From positions 1 to 7,484 of the forward strand of contig DNMN01000012.1 in the NCBI GenBank assembly GCA_003489395.1: DNA of 7,484 nucleotides, read 5' to 3'. The notes below the pieces were generated by a model. That model worked only from the letters and a program-made list of their open reading frames with translations, was not told where the DNA came from and did not search any database. Positions 5,485 to 7,484 of the stretch are shown here, in pieces. The DNA comes from Candidatus Yonathbacteria bacterium (GTDB lineage Bacteria; Patescibacteriota; Minisyncoccia; Phycocordibacterales; UBA1550). The translations under genes and the position numbers were made by a program. Position 1 is the stretch's first letter. The number at the start of each line of letters is the position of its first letter.

Positions 5485-6753
5485 ATGGATACTCTTCTGC
5501 GCATTATAAAAAAAATCATCCCTCGTAATATTTTTAGTTTTTTTCAGCCTGCCTACCACTACCTCTTCGCGCTTCTAGCTGTGCTTGTGTACCGCTTCCC
5601 CTCGCGCAAAATAAAAATAGTCGCCATTACAGGCACAAAAGGAAAAACTTCAACTGCGGAAATAGTGAATGCGATTTTGGAAGAAGCTGGCTACAAAACC
5701 GCGCTTGCAGGCACGCTTCGTTTCAAAGTTGGCGACGAGGAAGAACGCAACCTCTACAAGATGACCATTCCGGGACGATTTTTTGTGCAAAGATTTTTGC
5801 GCCGCGCAGTGAACGCAAAATGTGATTGGGTGATTATTGAAATGACATCAGAAGGCGCGCGACAGTTCCGTCACAAGTTCATAGACTTTGACGCGCTTAT
5901 TTTTACAAACCTATCCCCCGAGCATATAGAGTCGCACGGCTCTTTTGAAAAATACAAAGACGCAAAGCTCTCCATTGCGCGCGCTCTCGCAAACTCTCCA
6001 AAGCGTCCGCGCATTATTATTGCAAACGCGGACAATGAATATGCTGGCGAGTTCCTATCCGTGGACGCCGATACAAAAACAACTTACTCGCTCAAAGATG
6101 CGGAGCCGTACACTCTTGAAAAAAATAAAACTACTTTCAATTTTATGGGCTCGCCGGTTCACGCGCATCTCTCGGGTGCATTTAATCTTTCTAACATGCT
6201 CGCAGGAATTTCTTTTGCGCGCGCGATAAATATTTCACCAGAGGTAATCCGGCGCGCGATTGGAAAATTCCACGGCATTCGCGGGCGTGTGGAGCGCGTG
6301 AACGCAGGGCAAGATTTTGATGTCATTGTAGACTACGCGCACACCACCGACTCACTTGAAAAAGTGTACGAGGTCTTTCAGGACTCGCGAAAGATTTGCG
6401 TGCTCGGTGGCACTGGCGGTGGACGTGACACATGGAAGCGACCTGCAATGGGGGCGATTGCAAGCGCTCACTGTGATGAAATAATCCTCACGAACGAAGA
6501 CCCGTACGACGAAGATCCAGAGAAAATTGTGTCTGAGATTTTAGCAGGGATAGAAGGAGGGCAAGCTGAGGTGATTATGGACCGCCGAGAAGCGATAGCT
6601 CGCGCGATTGCGCTCGCGCAAACGGGTGATGCGGTTATCATTACAGGCAAAGGCACCGACCCTTACATCATGGGTCCGAACGGCACCAAAACAGAATGGG
6701 ACGACGCAGCCGTTGCGCGCGAAGAGCTTCAAAAACTTGGGTCCAAAAAGTAA
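5485..6753 (+). CDS. MurE-like Mur ligase with membrane anchor and no UDP-MurNAc-binding domain 1
   Basis: Mur ligases use ATP to join amino acids to the peptidoglycan precursor. The 422-residue protein has the central ATPase and C-terminal domains of MurE: the P-loop 'GTKGKTS' (50-56), 'TNLSPEHIESHG' (141-152), the expected carbamylated lysine K161, 'GRVERV' (267-272), 'VDYAHTTDSL' (282-291) and 'GKGTD' (388-392). Two things differ. The usual first domain (about 100 residues before the P-loop in MurE) is replaced by about 45 residues with a hydrophobic segment (about 22-38). In addition, the third-substrate motif 'DNPR' reads 'EDPY' (338-341), and 'GKGHE' reads 'GKGTD'. It may therefore add an amino acid other than meso-diaminopimelate, or act on another substrate. 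The ATG lies 2 bases after the ruvA stop without a Shine-Dalgarno. The family call is firm; exact substrates are not known. Confidence 0.85.
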   Translation: MDTLLRIIKKIIPRNIFSFFQPAYHYLFALLAVLVYRFPSRKIKIVAITGTKGKTSTAEIVNAILEEAGYKTALAGTLRFKVGDEEERNLYKMTIPGRFFVQRFLRRAVNAKCDWVIIEMTSEGARQFRHKFIDFDALIFTNLSPEHIESHGSFEKYKDAKLSIARALANSPKRPRIIIANADNEYAGEFLSVDADTKTTYSLKDAEPYTLEKNKTTFNFMGSPVHAHLSGAFNLSNMLAGISFARAINISPEVIRRAIGKFHGIRGRVERVNAGQDFDVIVDYAHTTDSLEKVYEVFQDSRKICVLGGTGGGRDTWKRPAMGAIASAHCDEIILTNEDPYDEDPEKIVSEILAGIEGGQAEVIMDRREAIARAIALAQTGDAVIITGKGTDPYIMGPNGTKTEWDDAAVAREELQKLGSKK

Positions 6754-6763
6754 TTAGCGTTAG

Positions 6764-6792
6764 TTCAGAATCTCCAGCTATACACGTATAAT
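6764..6792 (+). promoter_or_regulatory. Possible promoter in the left arm of the inverted repeat
   Basis: TTCAGA (6764-6769) is followed by a 17-base spacer and a perfect TATAAT (6787-6792). A start near 6799 would transcribe the loop of the 6767-6908 element. Because the arms are symmetric, the right arm also holds TATAAT facing left (6888-6883), though without a good -35. The region is AT-rich, so chance matches are possible. Confidence 0.3.
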
Positions 6793-6908
6793 ATACTATA
6801 TAACTGGGTACAATATTCTCTACATTCGCTCGGAAATACAAACTCCGTGTTTGCATTTCTCTCACTCACTTGAGAATAGTATATTATACGTGTATAGCTG
6901 GAGATTCT
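6767..6908. repeat. 142-bp element with perfect 33-bp inverted arms, possibly the terminator of ruvA-murE-like operon
   Basis: Arms 6767-6799 and 6876-6908 are exact reverse complements around a 76-base loop. The right arm ends in T and runs into TTTTATTT, so it can work as a terminator for the upstream operon, whose stop is 13 bases before the left arm. The loop holds its own hairpin (6833-6859, ten pairs with one A/C mismatch). It also holds TATTCTC (6814-6820), which pairs with GAGAATA (6872-6878) and competes with the end of the long stem. The arms contain GTATAATATAC, itself a palindrome. The element has no coding capacity and no obvious target-site duplication, so a miniature transposable element is only a possibility. 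This accounts for the 189-base gap 6754-6942. Confidence 0.85.
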
Positions 6909-6927
6909 TTTTATTTAGACACTACTT

Positions 6928-6936
6928 TGCTACAAT
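6928..6936 (+). promoter_or_regulatory. Predicted extended -10 promoter of the DoxX-family gene
   Basis: TGC directly followed by TACAAT (6931-6936) is a good extended -10, and the ATG is 6 bases later. No clear -35 is seen at 16-18 bases. The mRNA would be leaderless. Confidence 0.5.
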
Positions 6937-6942
6937 ACACAA

Positions 6943-7356
6943 ATGCAAACATTATCTCTTTTTCCATCTCTTTTAGATTTCCAGATGCTTGGCGTCTTTG
7001 CGCTTCGCGTAACACTTGGACTTATCTTTGTATATTTTTGGTATGAGAAAGTCACCCATCAGCGCGCGGAGCGAATTAACTTTTATGAGAAACTCGGCCT
7101 TCGCCCATCAAAGGTTTATTTTTGGACAGTGTCTTCTGTAGATGGTATCGCCGGCGCGCTTTTGGTTGTTGGCCTTTACACGCAGGGTGCCGTATTAGTA
7201 ACTGGCGCTCTTATGCTTGTGGCGACATTCATAAAGTGGCGTAAACCTTCTGCTCTTCCAAGAAACACAATTGAGTTTTACATCATTCTCGCAGTCGCTT
7301 CTTTCGCTCTCCTCTTCCTCGGGCCAGGCGCCTTCGCGATAGATCTTCCTCTTTAG
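6943..7356 (+). CDS. DoxX-family integral membrane protein
   Basis: DoxX-family proteins are small four-helix membrane proteins, some linked to redox enzymes or oxidative stress; many have no proven role. The 137-residue protein shows about four hydrophobic segments (roughly 14-34, 60-82, 80-97 and 110-127, the middle two close together). The first is the family-like 'LRVTLGLIFVYFWYEKV'. A later 'GALLVVGLYTQGAVLVTGAL' fits the second and third helices. The end, 'FLGPGAFAIDLPL', matches the common DoxX ending with 'GPG...D'. The gene is monocistronic, begins 6 bases after an extended -10 box, and is followed by a promoter for a downstream RNA. CcdA and rhodanese are also encoded in the window, but no direct functional link can be shown. 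Confidence 0.8.
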   Translation: MQTLSLFPSLLDFQMLGVFALRVTLGLIFVYFWYEKVTHQRAERINFYEKLGLRPSKVYFWTVSSVDGIAGALLVVGLYTQGAVLVTGALMLVATFIKWRKPSALPRNTIEFYIILAVASFALLFLGPGAFAIDLPL

Positions 7357-7358
7357 AA

Positions 7359-7386
7359 TTGCAAATACCCTATTTTGTGGTATTAT
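7359..7386 (+). promoter_or_regulatory. Predicted promoter upstream of the edge tRNA
   Basis: TTGCAA (7359-7364) is followed by a 16-base spacer and TATTAT (7381-7386), with TGG before the -10. The -35 hexamer and spacing are the same as in the rpsT/ruvA promoters. The predicted start is near 7393. The ATG at 7399 closes after three codons, so the product is more likely RNA, leading into the tRNA at 7467. Confidence 0.55.
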
Positions 7387-7408
7387 CCTGTTTGCATTAT
7401 GCGCACGT

Positions 7409-7452
7409 AGCCGAATCAACAGATTCGTGGCTCTGCCATAAAATTTGGTAGA
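7409..7452 (+). other. Structured leader with two hairpins before the edge tRNA
   Basis: CGAATC/GATTCG (7412-7417 and 7422-7427) closes the loop AACA. It is extended by AGC/GCT after a 2-base bulge. A second stem pairs 7432-7438 with 7446-7452 (one G-T) around the seven-base loop TAAAATT. There is no T-tract after either. This could be a tRNA leader removed by RNase P, a degenerate tRNA-like remnant, or chance folding. There is no open reading frame of useful length. Confidence 0.35.
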
Positions 7453-7466
7453 CGGTAAATGTATAT

Positions 7467-7484
7467 GCGCCCATAGCTCAGTCG
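7467..7484 (+). tRNA. 5' end of a second tRNA, cut by window edge
   Basis: The last 18 bases, GCGCCCATAGCTCAGTCG, match a tRNA start: a seven-base acceptor strand GCGCCCA, the linker TA, the D-stem strand GCTC, and then AGTCG of the D loop. The anticodon is off the window, so the amino acid cannot be named. Confidence 0.75.

Noticed and set aside
6767..6908. Insertion sequence
   Set aside because: There is no transposase reading frame in the 76-base interior and no clear target-site duplication; at most it is a miniature element.
1..7484. TGA recoded as Gly or Trp, as in some CPR lineages
   Set aside because: All nine complete genes end at TAA or TAG at sensible family lengths, and no gene needs an in-frame TGA to be complete. 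The absence of TGA stops is noted, but nine genes are too few to argue recoding.
1..7484. CRISPR array, prophage or defence genes
   Set aside because: No regularly spaced repeats, Cas-like motifs, integrase or phage structural genes were seen on either strand.

Overview
The window most resembles a small-genome Patescibacteria (Candidate Phyla Radiation, Parcubacteria-like) chromosome. This is inferred from short, tightly packed genes, a truncated Mur ligase anchored by an N-terminal hydrophobic segment, poorly annotated small membrane proteins, almost no Shine-Dalgarno sites, and only TAA/TAG stops. I cannot assign a species. No phage, transposase, CRISPR array or rRNA is visible.

Layout. 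The left block runs on the minus strand. A ccdA-type thiol-redox membrane transporter (435-1145) is followed by an N-acetylmuramoyl-L-alanine amidase cut by the window edge (1-419). Divergent to ccdA is a small two-helix membrane protein (1228-1713). Between them lies a perfect 22-bp inverted repeat that appears to hold the -35 elements of both promoters. A bidirectional terminator (1720-1763) separates that gene from a minus-strand tRNA-Arg(GCG) at 1770-1841. Next comes a minus-strand operon, read from right to left: rhodanese (4202-4519), a 91-residue unknown protein (3921-4196), and a 646-residue exported protein with a transglutaminase-like Cys/His centre and a long beta-rich C-terminal half (1979-3919). 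Ribosomal protein S20 (4571-4834, minus) has its own terminator and is divergent from ruvA (4901-5482). The ruvA gene is followed two bases later by a MurE-like ligase (5485-6753). The right part holds a 142-bp element with 33-bp inverted arms (6767-6908), a DoxX-family membrane protein (6943-7356), a good promoter, a structured leader, and the first 18 bases of a second tRNA at the window edge.

Together the genes cover cell-wall synthesis and turnover (MurE-like ligase, amidase), envelope redox (CcdA, DoxX, rhodanese), translation (S20, two tRNAs) and recombination (RuvA). The most striking pattern is regulatory. The genes with recognisable promoters mostly have a -10 box only 6-10 bases before the start codon, which predicts leaderless or near-leaderless mRNAs. 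The rpsT and ruvA promoters appear to share one palindromic -35 hexamer. All promoter calls were made by eye and are predictions.
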